Position numbers and translations under genes: made by a program
NCBI GenBank assembly: GCA_947371775.1
Contig: CANBQX010000032.1
Location: forward strand, 1-15,792
DNA length: 15,792 nt
Reading direction: 5' to 3'
DNA from: Comamonadaceae bacterium
GTDB lineage: Bacteria > Pseudomonadota > Gammaproteobacteria > Burkholderiales > Burkholderiaceae_C
Part shown: positions 1-7,211 of the stretch, in pieces
Layout of the letters: the number at the start of each line of letters is the position of its first letter
How positions within the stretch are numbered: the first letter of the stretch is position 1
The notes under the pieces: model-generated
What the model saw: the letters and a program-made list of their open reading frames with translations, nothing else
Databases searched by the model: none
Told to the model about the DNA's origin: nothing

Positions 1-1934
1 GCCTGCAACGCATGGCACGCATTGCCCAAAACGCCGCCAGCCGCAGCGCGCAGGCCGCGCCCATGGCCCAAACCGCCGCCGCGCAGACCGAGAGCGTGCG
101 CAAAATGCTGCTCGCGTTTTCGCGCGACTTGCGCGTGGTCATGCTGCGCTTGGCCTCTCGCTTGCAAACGCTGCGCCACTTCGCTGCCAGCAAGCTGCCC
201 TTGCCTGCGGGCCTGGCGGCGGAGTCGCTGCAGGTGTTTGCGCCCTTGGCCAATCGCCTGGGGATTTGGGAAGTCAAGTGGGAAATTGAAGACCTGTCGT
301 TTCGCTTTATGGAGCCCGACACCTACCGCCAGGTGGCGCAGTGGTTGGACCAAAAGCGCGCCCAGCGCGAGGCAGCGGTGGAGACCGTTCGGCAGAATTT
401 GGAGCGTGATCTGCGATCCCAGGGGCTGGATGCGCAAGTGCAGGGGCGCCCCAAGCACATCTACAGCATCGTTAAAAAGATGCGCGGCAAATCGCTGGGT
501 TTTGAGCAGGTGTTTGACATTCGTGCTTTGCGCGTCATCGTGCCCACGGTCGACGATTGCTACGCTGCACTGAGTTGGGTGCACAGCCAGTTTGTGCCCC
601 TGACCGAAGAGTTTGACGACTACATCGCCAAGCCCAAAGGCAACGGCTACCAGTCTTTGCACACCGTGGTGCGCGATGCCAAAGGCCAGCCGATCGAGGT
701 GCAAATCCGCACCCAGGCCATGCACCAGCATTCCGAGCACGGCGTGGCTGCGCACTGGGCCTACAAAGAAGCAGGCGCCAAAGGCTATGCCGGGGTGTCG
801 GCCAGCGGCGCTTACGACGCCAAGATTGCAGTGCTGCGCCAGCTGCTGGCTTGGGAGCGTGAGCTCTCCAGCGGTACTTCCGGACGCCCCCTTGCCGAGT
901 CGGCCAGCGGCGACAAAGCCCCGGTATTTGACGACCGCATTTATGTGCTGACCCCCGAGGCGGCCATTGTGGAGCTGCCCCAGGGTGCCACGCCGGTGGA
1001 CTTTGCCTACAGCGTGCACACCACCTTGGGGCACCGCTGCCGGGGTGCCCGCGTGGACGGGGCGCTCGTGCCTTTGCACACCCCACTGAAAAACGGCCAA
1101 ACGGTGGAAATCACCACCGCCAAAGAGGGGGGGCCATCACGCGACTGGCTGAACCCCGAGCTGGGTTTTCTGGTCAGCCCCCGGGCCCGCGCCAAGGTGC
1201 GCGCCTGGTTCAATGCGCTGGCCATGGGCGACACCGTGGCCAAAGGGCGCGAGGCGGTGGAGAAGCTCTTGCAGCGCGAAGGCAAAACCGCACTCAAGCT
1301 CGACGACCTGGCTGCGCAACTGGGCTTTCACACCGCCGACGATTTGTTTGAAGTGGTGGGCAAAGACGAGTTCTCACTGCGCAACATCGAAATCCTGCTG
1401 CGTCCGCCGGAGCCTGTTGCGGTCGATGACGACTTTGTCGCCCTCAAAAAACCCCGTCAGGCCAGCGTGTCGGGCAAAGGCGGCGTGCTGGTGGTGGGCG
1501 TGGATTCGCTGCTCACCCAACTGGCCAAGTGCTGCAAACCTGCGCCACCGGATGCCATCAGTGGTTTTGTGACGCGCGGCAAAGGCGTCAGCATCCACCG
1601 CGCCGATTGCTCCAATCTGCGCAACATGGTCAACCGCAGCGGCGAGCGGGTGATTGAGGTGCAGTGGGGCGGCGGGGGTGGCGCCGACAGCAAAGACGGC
1701 AACGTCTATCCCGTGGACGTGGCCATTGAGGCGATCGACCGCCAGGGCCTGCTGCGCGATATTTCTGAGGTGTTCACCAAAGAAAAAATGAACGTGATCG
1801 GCGTGCAAACCCAGTCGGTGCGGGGCATTGCCTGGATGACGTTTACCGTGGAGGTGGCCGACGCCGGTCGCCTGGGACGGGTGCTGCGCAGCGTGGGTGA
1901 GTTGCCCGGTGTGCGCACGGCACGCCGGCGCTAG
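1..1934 (+). CDS. relA: RelA, monofunctional (p)ppGpp synthetase (5' partial)
   Basis: GTP/GDP pyrophosphokinase that makes the stringent-response alarmone on stalled ribosomes. The frame is already open at base 3, upstream of the first ATG (12), and the family is about 740 residues, so roughly the first 100 residues lie outside the window. Numbering from ATG 12: degenerate HD hydrolase end (about 28-60), synthetase domain (about 145-255) with NGYQSLH at 211-217 and IEVQIRT from 228, TGS domain (about 308-370), helical region, zinc-finger-like segment with CC at 507-508 plus H529 and C533, and a C-terminal ACT domain (about 566-640). Two features mark a RelA rather than a Rel/SpoT: the EFDD motif at 200-203 (the EXDD type) and LASRLQTLR at 47-55, where bifunctional enzymes have LADRLHNMR, so the hydrolase Asp and Asn are replaced by Ser and Thr. 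Its stop interlocks with the convergent GGDEF/EAL gene. Confidence 0.96.
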   Translation, partial: LQRMARIAQNAASRSAQAAPMAQTAAAQTESVRKMLLAFSRDLRVVMLRLASRLQTLRHFAASKLPLPAGLAAESLQVFAPLANRLGIWEVKWEIEDLSFRFMEPDTYRQVAQWLDQKRAQREAAVETVRQNLERDLRSQGLDAQVQGRPKHIYSIVKKMRGKSLGFEQVFDIRALRVIVPTVDDCYAALSWVHSQFVPLTEEFDDYIAKPKGNGYQSLHTVVRDAKGQPIEVQIRTQAMHQHSEHGVAAHWAYKEAGAKGYAGVSASGAYDAKIAVLRQLLAWERELSSGTSGRPLAESASGDKAPVFDDRIYVLTPEAAIVELPQGATPVDFAYSVHTTLGHRCRGARVDGALVPLHTPLKNGQTVEITTAKEGGPSRDWLNPELGFLVSPRARAKVRAWFNALAMGDTVAKGREAVEKLLQREGKTALKLDDLAAQLGFHTADDLFEVVGKDEFSLRNIEILLRPPEPVAVDDDFVALKKPRQASVSGKGGVLVVGVDSLLTQLAKCCKPAPPDAISGFVTRGKGVSIHRADCSNLRNMVNRSGERVIEVQWGGGGGADSKDGNVYPVDVAIEAIDRQGLLRDISEVFTKEKMNVIGVQTQSVRGIAWMTFTVEVADAGRLGRVLRSVGELPGVRTARRR

Positions 1935-4897
1935 GCCAAGGCCATTAAAAATTCATCGCTTGCCCGGCTTCGCAGTATTGTTTCGGGTGACACCGCGGGT
2001 GATATGACGTAGCCCTGCGCAAAATCGACGTCTAGCTGTTTCAAGGTCTGTAGTGTGTTGAGGTCTTCCACCCACTCGGCAACCACCAGCATGTTCAAAC
2101 TTTTGGCAAGCGTGACAATGGTTTTGACAATGGCCCGGTCGGTCGGCTGCATGTTGATGTCCACAATCAGGCTCCCGTCAATTTTCAAGATGTCGGCGCG
2201 TATGTGTTTCAGCTGCGAAAACGAGGTGTAGCCCACGCCAAAGTCGTCCAGTGCCACTTTGGCACCGAGGCTGCGCGCGTTCTCAACGAATCGGCGCGTG
2301 TTGTGGATGTCCTGCAATGCGACGGCCTCGGTAATCTCCAGGCACAGCATCGATGCGACCCCGGGGTTTTCTTTGAGCAGTGCGTAGACTTCCTGCAAAA
2401 AATATTCGTCATTGAGTGAAGCACCACTGAAATTCACGCAAACGCATTGGGTTTGCGTCAGTTGGGAGCGGTGTTCGCTCAGCCACGCCAGCGTGGTGGT
2501 CAGAACCCAAAGATCAATTTTCCCCATGCGACCGCTGGCCTGCGCTGCAGCAATCAGTCGCTCGGTCGGCACGACACTGCCCTGCGCGTTTTGCATGCGC
2601 AACAGCACTTCGAAGTTCAGCGTGGCCGACGGTGCAGTAAGTGACAAGACCGGCTGCATGACCAGGTGCATGCCGTCGAATGGCGCCTCACCTGCGAATT
2701 GGGACATCAGTTCACGGCGCACCCCCAGGGTTTGGTACGCAGCGGATGTGCGGGGGTAAGTCAACAAGCCGGTGCCGTGGTAGTACTTGGCCTCCTGGCA
2801 GGCCCGATCGGCGATAGAGATCACGTGCTCCAGGGGCATCTGGGGGTCGACGTCGATTAATCCAATGGTGCAGCGCACTGAAAAGGCGCTGGTCGCGATT
2901 CGAAAAGCGTGCGCGCTGACGGCGTCCATGATTCGTCGGCATACCCCGGACGCCGCGGCCACCGGCAGATCAGGAAACACCAGCACAAACTCATCGCCAC
3001 CGACGCGCCCCATCGATGCCTGCCTTGGCAAACAGGCTTGTACCCGGATGCACAGCTCTTGCAGTACGGTGTCACCGGTGTTGTGGCCATACAGGTCGTT
3101 GATCAACTTGAAGCGGTCCAGGTCGAGATAGGCGAGCGACAGCGGTCGTTGCGCCGATGCTTCCCTCAAGGTTGCTGCCAGCAAGCGCTCGATCCCGTGC
3201 CGGTTCATGACCCGGGTGAGTGGGTCATGGTTGGCAAGGTAATAGAGTTCATCCAAGGCTTTTGATTTTTCGGTGATGTCCTGCAGGCTTCCCAACACCG
3301 TTTCGCGGATGCGCGTTGCATGCACCAGGTAGCGCCTCGTCCCCTCGTCGCCCGACCTGGGTTTCGCAATGAACTCAATTTCAGCGGCGCTGTCGGACGC
3401 TAGGCTGCGCAGTTCGAAGGGAGAGATTCGCCGGATTCCCAACGGATTGGGCGGCGACCGGCGGTCGAAGGGCGGCAGGAACAGGTGTTTTTGCAGGCGC
3501 GTCCAGGAGCCGGGTTCGAAATACGTGTCCCAATGTCCACAACCTTGCGTGGGAGTGGCGCCCAGCATCCGTATCAAGGCGGGGTTGGCATTGAGAAATT
3601 GGCCCTGAAAATCGAGTGAAAAAAGTCCGATGGGCATGGCTTGAACCGCTTGTTCCGTCTGCGCTTGCAGGTAGCTGAGGGTTGCGCTTTTTTGGCGGAG
3701 GTTTTCAGCAATGGCGAACACCACGGTCACACTGGAAACAATGGCGGCGCTGATGCTATTGACGTTGCTGGTGACCAGTGCATCGCCAAAGGGCAAGGAC
3801 ACCAGTTCAGACAGGGCCGACATCACAGCGATGAGGACACTGCTACCAAACCACAGTGCCGCGCGCGAACGTCTGCCTGCAGCACTGTGGCAAAAAAGGT
3901 AGACGACCGAGACGATGGTGCCCACGCTGCAAGCCCAGACGACCGGCACGAAGATTCTTGCCGGTGACAGAAGGGCACATGCCAGGACCAAGACGCAACT
4001 CCATCGGGCCCAGCGCTTGAGCGATCGCGCATCGGCGTGTTTGACTTGGCTGTCAAAAATGGTGCCAAAAAGTGCGAAAGTGGCCAGGTAATAACTCGCA
4101 ACGGTGGCCTGCCGCAAGGGCTCTTGCCAGGCCAAAGGAAGCATGTGCCCCAGCCATTGCGTGTCGGAACCCAGTGAGATTTCGGCAAATCGAAGGTTCA
4201 AGGCCAGCCAAACCGCAAACAGCAGGTAAAGGCTGCTGCGGTTCACAGCAGCAAATAGCAAAACGAGTGCGCACAGCGCTGACATTGCGCCATCCAAGAG
4301 GCCCGAGCGTCGTTCAAAATCTTGGGTTGCTAATTGGTAATTTTCAGCACTCCACAGGGAAACGGAAATACGGTTGGGCACCATGGGACGCAGTCTGCAA
4401 ACCAAGGGCAACGCGCGGTCACGTGGCTGCAGGTCCAAAGCAAAACCGGTCATTCCAGTCCGCAATGCACCGTGGAGGGTTGTGCCCTCAAGGCGGCCCA
4501 AGAGCGTCATATCGCTTGCATCCCAGCAAGCCAAGTCACGCACGTGCGCTGAAGCAAATGCAATCACGCCCCCTTGTTGCGCCAGTGCGTTTTCGACTGT
4601 GGTCGACAGCCAAAAAGGTTGCTCGGAGAGCTGCGTGTCATGGTTGTGAACTTGCGGTTGGCCATCCAGTAAAACGAGCATCTCCTGCAGGCCTCGGTTT
4701 GCCGTCGTGTCTTCCAGAACCTGCAGTGGCAGCGTGATCGGGTCGTGGGGCACAAGCTGCGCAGGCCAATACCGAAGTGCAAGAAATGACAGTACGCCGA
4801 TCAGTACCGGCAGCGCATAGGTTGCGAACCGGTACACCGCAACCGCGATGCCGCGCTCAAAGCGCCGGAACCGATTGGGCTTGGGCAAGTTTTGCAT
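1931..4897 (-). CDS. Membrane GGDEF/EAL c-di-GMP signalling protein with 7TM sensor region and PAS
   Basis: 988-residue sensor that probably turns over cyclic di-GMP. Visible order: one N-terminal membrane helix (about 18-42), a periplasmic domain (about 43-197), seven hydrophobic segments (about 200-218, 222-241, 262-282, 296-312, 315-336, 346-367, 379-399), a short coiled linker, a PAS-like region (about 413-540), GGDEF domain (about 555-715) and EAL domain (about 740-975). The topology resembles 7TMR-DISM receptors, but I name that only by layout. The GGDEF signature is intact at 633-637, with the metal-site DLD at 592-594. The inhibitory I-site is missing: residues 624-627 are PRQA instead of RxxD. 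In the EAL domain all the usual phosphodiesterase residues are present (E763 in an EVL variant, N822, E854, E857, D884, D885, K905, E941, Q961), so phosphodiesterase activity is expected. AEGVE reads AEWVE at 940-944. No clear Shine-Dalgarno precedes the ATG. Confidence 0.93.
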   Translation of the reverse strand: MQNLPKPNRFRRFERGIAVAVYRFATYALPVLIGVLSFLALRYWPAQLVPHDPITLPLQVLEDTTANRGLQEMLVLLDGQPQVHNHDTQLSEQPFWLSTTVENALAQQGGVIAFASAHVRDLACWDASDMTLLGRLEGTTLHGALRTGMTGFALDLQPRDRALPLVCRLRPMVPNRISVSLWSAENYQLATQDFERRSGLLDGAMSALCALVLLFAAVNRSSLYLLFAVWLALNLRFAEISLGSDTQWLGHMLPLAWQEPLRQATVASYYLATFALFGTIFDSQVKHADARSLKRWARWSCVLVLACALLSPARIFVPVVWACSVGTIVSVVYLFCHSAAGRRSRAALWFGSSVLIAVMSALSELVSLPFGDALVTSNVNSISAAIVSSVTVVFAIAENLRQKSATLSYLQAQTEQAVQAMPIGLFSLDFQGQFLNANPALIRMLGATPTQGCGHWDTYFEPGSWTRLQKHLFLPPFDRRSPPNPLGIRRISPFELRSLASDSAAEIEFIAKPRSGDEGTRRYLVHATRIRETVLGSLQDITEKSKALDELYYLANHDPLTRVMNRHGIERLLAATLREASAQRPLSLAYLDLDRFKLINDLYGHNTGDTVLQELCIRVQACLPRQASMGRVGGDEFVLVFPDLPVAAASGVCRRIMDAVSAHAFRIATSAFSVRCTIGLIDVDPQMPLEHVISIADRACQEAKYYHGTGLLTYPRTSAAYQTLGVRRELMSQFAGEAPFDGMHLVMQPVLSLTAPSATLNFEVLLRMQNAQGSVVPTERLIAAAQASGRMGKIDLWVLTTTLAWLSEHRSQLTQTQCVCVNFSGASLNDEYFLQEVYALLKENPGVASMLCLEITEAVALQDIHNTRRFVENARSLGAKVALDDFGVGYTSFSQLKHIRADILKIDGSLIVDINMQPTDRAIVKTIVTLAKSLNMLVVAEWVEDLNTLQTLKQLDVDFAQGYVISPAVSPETILRSRASDEFLMALA

Positions 4898-5060
4898 TGG
4901 AGTCGATCGCGTCGGTGTTGTGCTTGCAAGAGGCCCATACTGGCCAAAACTTCAAGCAATTACAACACTTCACGCTGCAATGCGCCAGCGCATCAAAACT
5001 GTCAAAACTAGCAGTTGATTCAACGCCTAGACGGCGTGAGGAAGCTCCGCCCGAAAGCCT
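4898..5060. other. Intergenic region upstream of the GGDEF/EAL gene and downstream of upp
   Basis: 163 bases without a gene. On the minus strand a perfect TTGACA hexamer lies at 5000-5005, but at 17-nt spacing only CATTGC follows, so a sigma-70 promoter is not convincing. TCAAAACT occurs twice in tandem (4993-5000 and 5002-5009). A small hairpin (ACGCC/GGCGT, 5023-5037) follows upp but has no T-run, so it is a poor intrinsic terminator. Confidence 0.5.
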
Positions 5061-5714
5061 TTATTGGGTTCCGAAAATGCGGTCACCTGCGTCGCCCAAG
5101 CCGGGCAGGATGTAGCCGTGGTCATTGAGCTCACGGTCAATGGCAGCAGTAAAAATTTCCACGTCGGGATGCGCTTCATGCAGCGTGTTAATGCCTTGCG
5201 GAACCGTCAGCAGACATAAAAATTTGATGGATTTGGGCTTGCACGCTTTGAGCCGGGTAATCGCCGCTGCGGCCGAGTTGCCGGTGGCCAGCATGGGGTC
5301 GACCACAATGATGTCGCGCTCCTGCATGTCTTTGGGCATCTTGAAGTAGTACTCCACGGCCTGCAGGGTGGCAGGATCACGGTAAATGCCGATATGGCCC
5401 ACCCGCGCGCCGGGCACCACCTGCAAAACGCCATCCAAGATACCGTTGCCTGCGCGCAAGATCGACACAAACACCAGTTTTTTGCCGTTGATCTCTTTGG
5501 CCTGCATGGTTTCTAGCGGCGTTTCAATTTCCACGGTCTGCATGGCCATGTCACGCGTGACCTCGTACGCCATCAGGCTGCTGAGTTCTCCGAGAAGGCG
5601 GCGAAAGCTGTTGGTGCTGGCCTCTTTTTTTCGCATCAGCGTGAGCTTGTGCTGCACCAACGGGTGGTCAATCAAATGAACGTGGGGGCGAGCGGAGTCG
5701 GAAATTTGGATCAT
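5061..5714 (-). CDS. upp: Uracil phosphoribosyltransferase
   Basis: Pyrimidine salvage enzyme that joins uracil and PRPP to give UMP and pyrophosphate in the cytoplasm. The protein is 217 residues from ATG 5714, close to the usual family length of about 208-216. The PRPP-binding loop VDPMLATGNS lies at 138-147, with Asn where many relatives have Gly, and the uracil-binding end GDAGDRIFGT at 207-216. SILRAGNGI (84-92) is also typical. A longer GTG start at 5738 is possible, but it adds eight residues unlike the family; a weak AGAG lies 8 nt before ATG 5714. The gene follows the unknown lipoprotein by 58 nt on the same strand, so the two may share a transcript. No clear terminator follows. Confidence 0.97.
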   Translation of the reverse strand: MIQISDSARPHVHLIDHPLVQHKLTLMRKKEASTNSFRRLLGELSSLMAYEVTRDMAMQTVEIETPLETMQAKEINGKKLVFVSILRAGNGILDGVLQVVPGARVGHIGIYRDPATLQAVEYYFKMPKDMQERDIIVVDPMLATGNSAAAAITRLKACKPKSIKFLCLLTVPQGINTLHEAHPDVEIFTAAIDRELNDHGYILPGLGDAGDRIFGTQ

Positions 5715-5772
5715 GGCGCAAACTCTACCGCAAACCACTCCCTACCCCTACGGCACCCCTTGGCAGACGGTC

Positions 5773-6372
5773 TTACATGCCAATGCCCAGCGACTCGTCG
5801 AAATTTTGCAGCGGCCCCAGTGGAATGTTGCGGTCTATGGTGGTGTGAATTTGCGGCTCACCACTCCATTGGGTATAGACCACCTGCTGGTCGATCACCA
5901 CGATCAGCGCCGAAAACTTCCACCCTGTGGTCACGCTTTGGCGGTGAAAGTTGAGGAAATCGAGCACAAAATTTCCCACCCGCCGCTGTTCAATGCGGCT
6001 TGGCGTCATGGCATAGGCCATGCATGCGGGCCCGGCCTGCATGCATTGCAAAATGCCTTGGGGTACCGTGCTTCGCTCCTGCAGCGGGGAGGGCAAGACG
6101 GCTTCAATCACCTGCGCCTGGTTGAGCATCTGCATATTGGGCGTTTTGTCCGGATCAAACCCGAGCGCACGGACTTGGTCCATGGAGGTTTGAAACGGCG
6201 TGATGTGGTCAAAACTGCGCTTGACTGCGGCAAAGTCAGGCCAGGGATTGCTGACCTCGCGGTGCACTGCAGGAAGCCAGCTGCTACAGGCACTCAACAA
6301 GGCCATCGCCAGAAGCAGTGCCGCGCAGGTTTGCATGGGCCGGGTTAGAGGGGGAGTCAAGGGAGGCGCCAT
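5773..6372 (-). CDS. Putative lipoprotein of unknown function
   Basis: 199 residues. I do not recognise a named family. The N-terminus shows a lipoprotein signal: a short Pro-rich start, a hydrophobic stretch (about 15-27) and the lipobox LSAC with Cys at about residue 29, so export and lipidation are likely. The mature part contains no catalytic motif I can name. It has four Cys after the lipobox Cys at most, including two near ILQCMQAGPACMAY that could pair. The start at ATG 6372 is preferred over the internal ATG at 6336 because GAGG lies 7 nt upstream of the former and nothing similar precedes the latter. It lies divergent to yebC and 58 nt upstream of upp. A conserved-hypothetical betaproteobacterial outer-membrane or periplasmic lipoprotein is the best description. 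Confidence 0.82.
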   Translation of the reverse strand: MAPPLTPPLTRPMQTCAALLLAMALLSACSSWLPAVHREVSNPWPDFAAVKRSFDHITPFQTSMDQVRALGFDPDKTPNMQMLNQAQVIEAVLPSPLQERSTVPQGILQCMQAGPACMAYAMTPSRIEQRRVGNFVLDFLNFHRQSVTTGWKFSALIVVIDQQVVYTQWSGEPQIHTTIDRNIPLGPLQNFDESLGIGM

Positions 6373-6379
6373 AGGTTTG

Positions 6380-6383
6380 CCTC
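6380..6383 (-). promoter_or_regulatory. Ribosome binding site deciding the lipoprotein start
   Basis: GAGG on the minus strand, 7 nt before ATG 6372. The alternative ATG 36 nt further in has no such site, so the longer N-terminus is preferred. Confidence 0.6.
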
Positions 6384-6411
6384 AGTCTAGAGTGCATGGG
6401 CGCGCCGCCGC

Positions 6412-6425
6412 TTGACCCCTGTCAA
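6412..6425. promoter_or_regulatory. Inverted repeat TTGAC-N4-GTCAA in a divergent promoter region
   Basis: A perfect 5-bp inverted repeat with a 4-nt spacer sits between the divergent lipoprotein and yebC starts. It reads as TTGACC on the plus strand and as a perfect -35 hexamer, TTGACA, on the minus strand. Neither has a good -10 at 16-18 nt, so it may be an operator, a weak pair of -35 elements, or chance. Confidence 0.35.
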
Positions 6426-6449
6426 GGGCGCTGGCATGGTCTCGAAAAG

Positions 6450-6455
6450 TACAAT
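6450..6455 (+). promoter_or_regulatory. Candidate sigma-70 -10 element for yebC and the following genes
   Basis: TACAAT matches the TATAAT consensus at five of six positions and lies 36 nt before the yebC GTG, giving a leader of about 30 nt. The -35 position at 17-nt spacing reads GGCGCT, so any promoter would rely on other contacts. It is the only plausible promoter just before the ten-gene plus-strand block. Confidence 0.42.
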
Positions 6456-6479
6456 CACCCCTCGGAACGAACGATTAAA

Positions 6480-6485
6480 GAAGGA
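6480..6485 (+). promoter_or_regulatory. Strong Shine-Dalgarno setting the yebC GTG start
   Basis: GAAGGA lies 6 nt before GTG 6492. It supports the GTG that yields the family-typical VAGHSKWANI N-terminus (initiator read as Met) over the longer ORF from 6396. Confidence 0.8.
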
Positions 6486-6491
6486 TTTCGC

Positions 6492-7211
6492 GTGGCAGGA
6501 CACAGCAAATGGGCCAATATTCAGCACCGCAAAGGTCGCCAAGACGAAAAGCGCGGCAAGATTTGGACCCGCATCATTCGTGAAATCACGGTGGCAGCGC
6601 GCGCTGCTGGTGGCGATCTCGGGATGAATCCCCGCCTGCGCCTGGCCGTCGAAAAAGCCAAGGCCGCCAATATGCCGGCCGATCGCATCAAGTACAACAT
6701 CGACAAAGCCACCGGCAACGCCGAAGGGGTGAGCTACGAGGAAATCCGCTACGAGGGCTATGGCATTGGCGGTGCGGCCATTATTTTGGACACCATGACC
6801 GACAACAAGGTGCGTACCGTGGCCGAGGTGCGCCATGCCTTGAGCAAGCACGGCGGCAATATGGGCACCGAAGGCTCGGTGGCCTTTCAGTTCAAGCACT
6901 GCGGACAAATGATTTACGCCCCCGGCACCAGCGAAGACCGGGTGCTGGAAGTGGCGCTCGAGGCTGGCGCGCAGGATGTGATCACCCACGAGGACGGTGT
7001 GATTGAGGTACTGACGTCTGCTGCGGACTTTGAGAGCGTCAAAGCCGCATTGGACGCGGCCGGTCTGGTCTGTGAAGAAGCCGCGGTCACTATGCGTGCG
7101 GAAAACACGATTGAGCTCGAAGGCGAGGACGCGGCCCGCATGCAAAAACTCCTTGATTTGCTGGAAGACCTGGACGACGTGCAGGAAGTCTTTCACAACG
7201 CTGCCTTATGA
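6492..7211 (+). CDS. yebC: YebC/PmpR (TACO1) family protein, DUF28
   Basis: 239 residues from GTG 6492, the normal family length of about 240. The N-terminus begins with AGHSKWANIQHRKGRQD after the initiator, the hallmark of the family, and further family motifs are YEGYGIGGAA and NMGTEGSVAF. Members have long been annotated as transcriptional regulators. The mitochondrial relative TACO1 is a translation activator, and bacterial YebC proteins have been linked to relief of ribosome stalling at proline-rich stretches, so a translation role is plausible. The open frame extends upstream to 6396, but those 32 residues are unlike the family and lack a ribosome site. It is the first gene of the plus-strand block and overlaps purD by ATGA (7208-7211), suggesting translational coupling. 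Confidence 0.96.
   Translation: MAGHSKWANIQHRKGRQDEKRGKIWTRIIREITVAARAAGGDLGMNPRLRLAVEKAKAANMPADRIKYNIDKATGNAEGVSYEEIRYEGYGIGGAAIILDTMTDNKVRTVAEVRHALSKHGGNMGTEGSVAFQFKHCGQMIYAPGTSEDRVLEVALEAGAQDVITHEDGVIEVLTSAADFESVKAALDAAGLVCEEAAVTMRAENTIELEGEDAARMQKLLDLLEDLDDVQEVFHNAAL

Noticed and set aside
1935..1955. GGCCAAGGCC near the relA end considered as a terminator
   Set aside because: A two-base loop and an A-run rather than a T-run on the plus strand; on the minus strand the T-run comes before, not after, the stem.
4072..4737. Plus-strand ORF (221 codons) opposite the membrane part of the GGDEF/EAL gene
   Set aside because: The minus frame has coherent membrane helices leading into GGDEF and EAL; the plus frame is a shadow rich in Arg and Ala.
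5023..5037. Hairpin after upp considered as a terminator
   Set aside because: Only a 5-bp stem and no following T-run on the minus strand.
5715..5738. GTG start for upp giving eight extra residues
   Set aside because: The extension is unlike uracil phosphoribosyltransferases, and ATG 5714 yields the usual length.
5713..6348. Plus-strand ORF (211 codons) opposite the lipoprotein
   Set aside because: The minus-strand frame has a lipobox, signal peptide and ribosome site; the plus frame gives a His/Gly/Arg-rich product with no motif.
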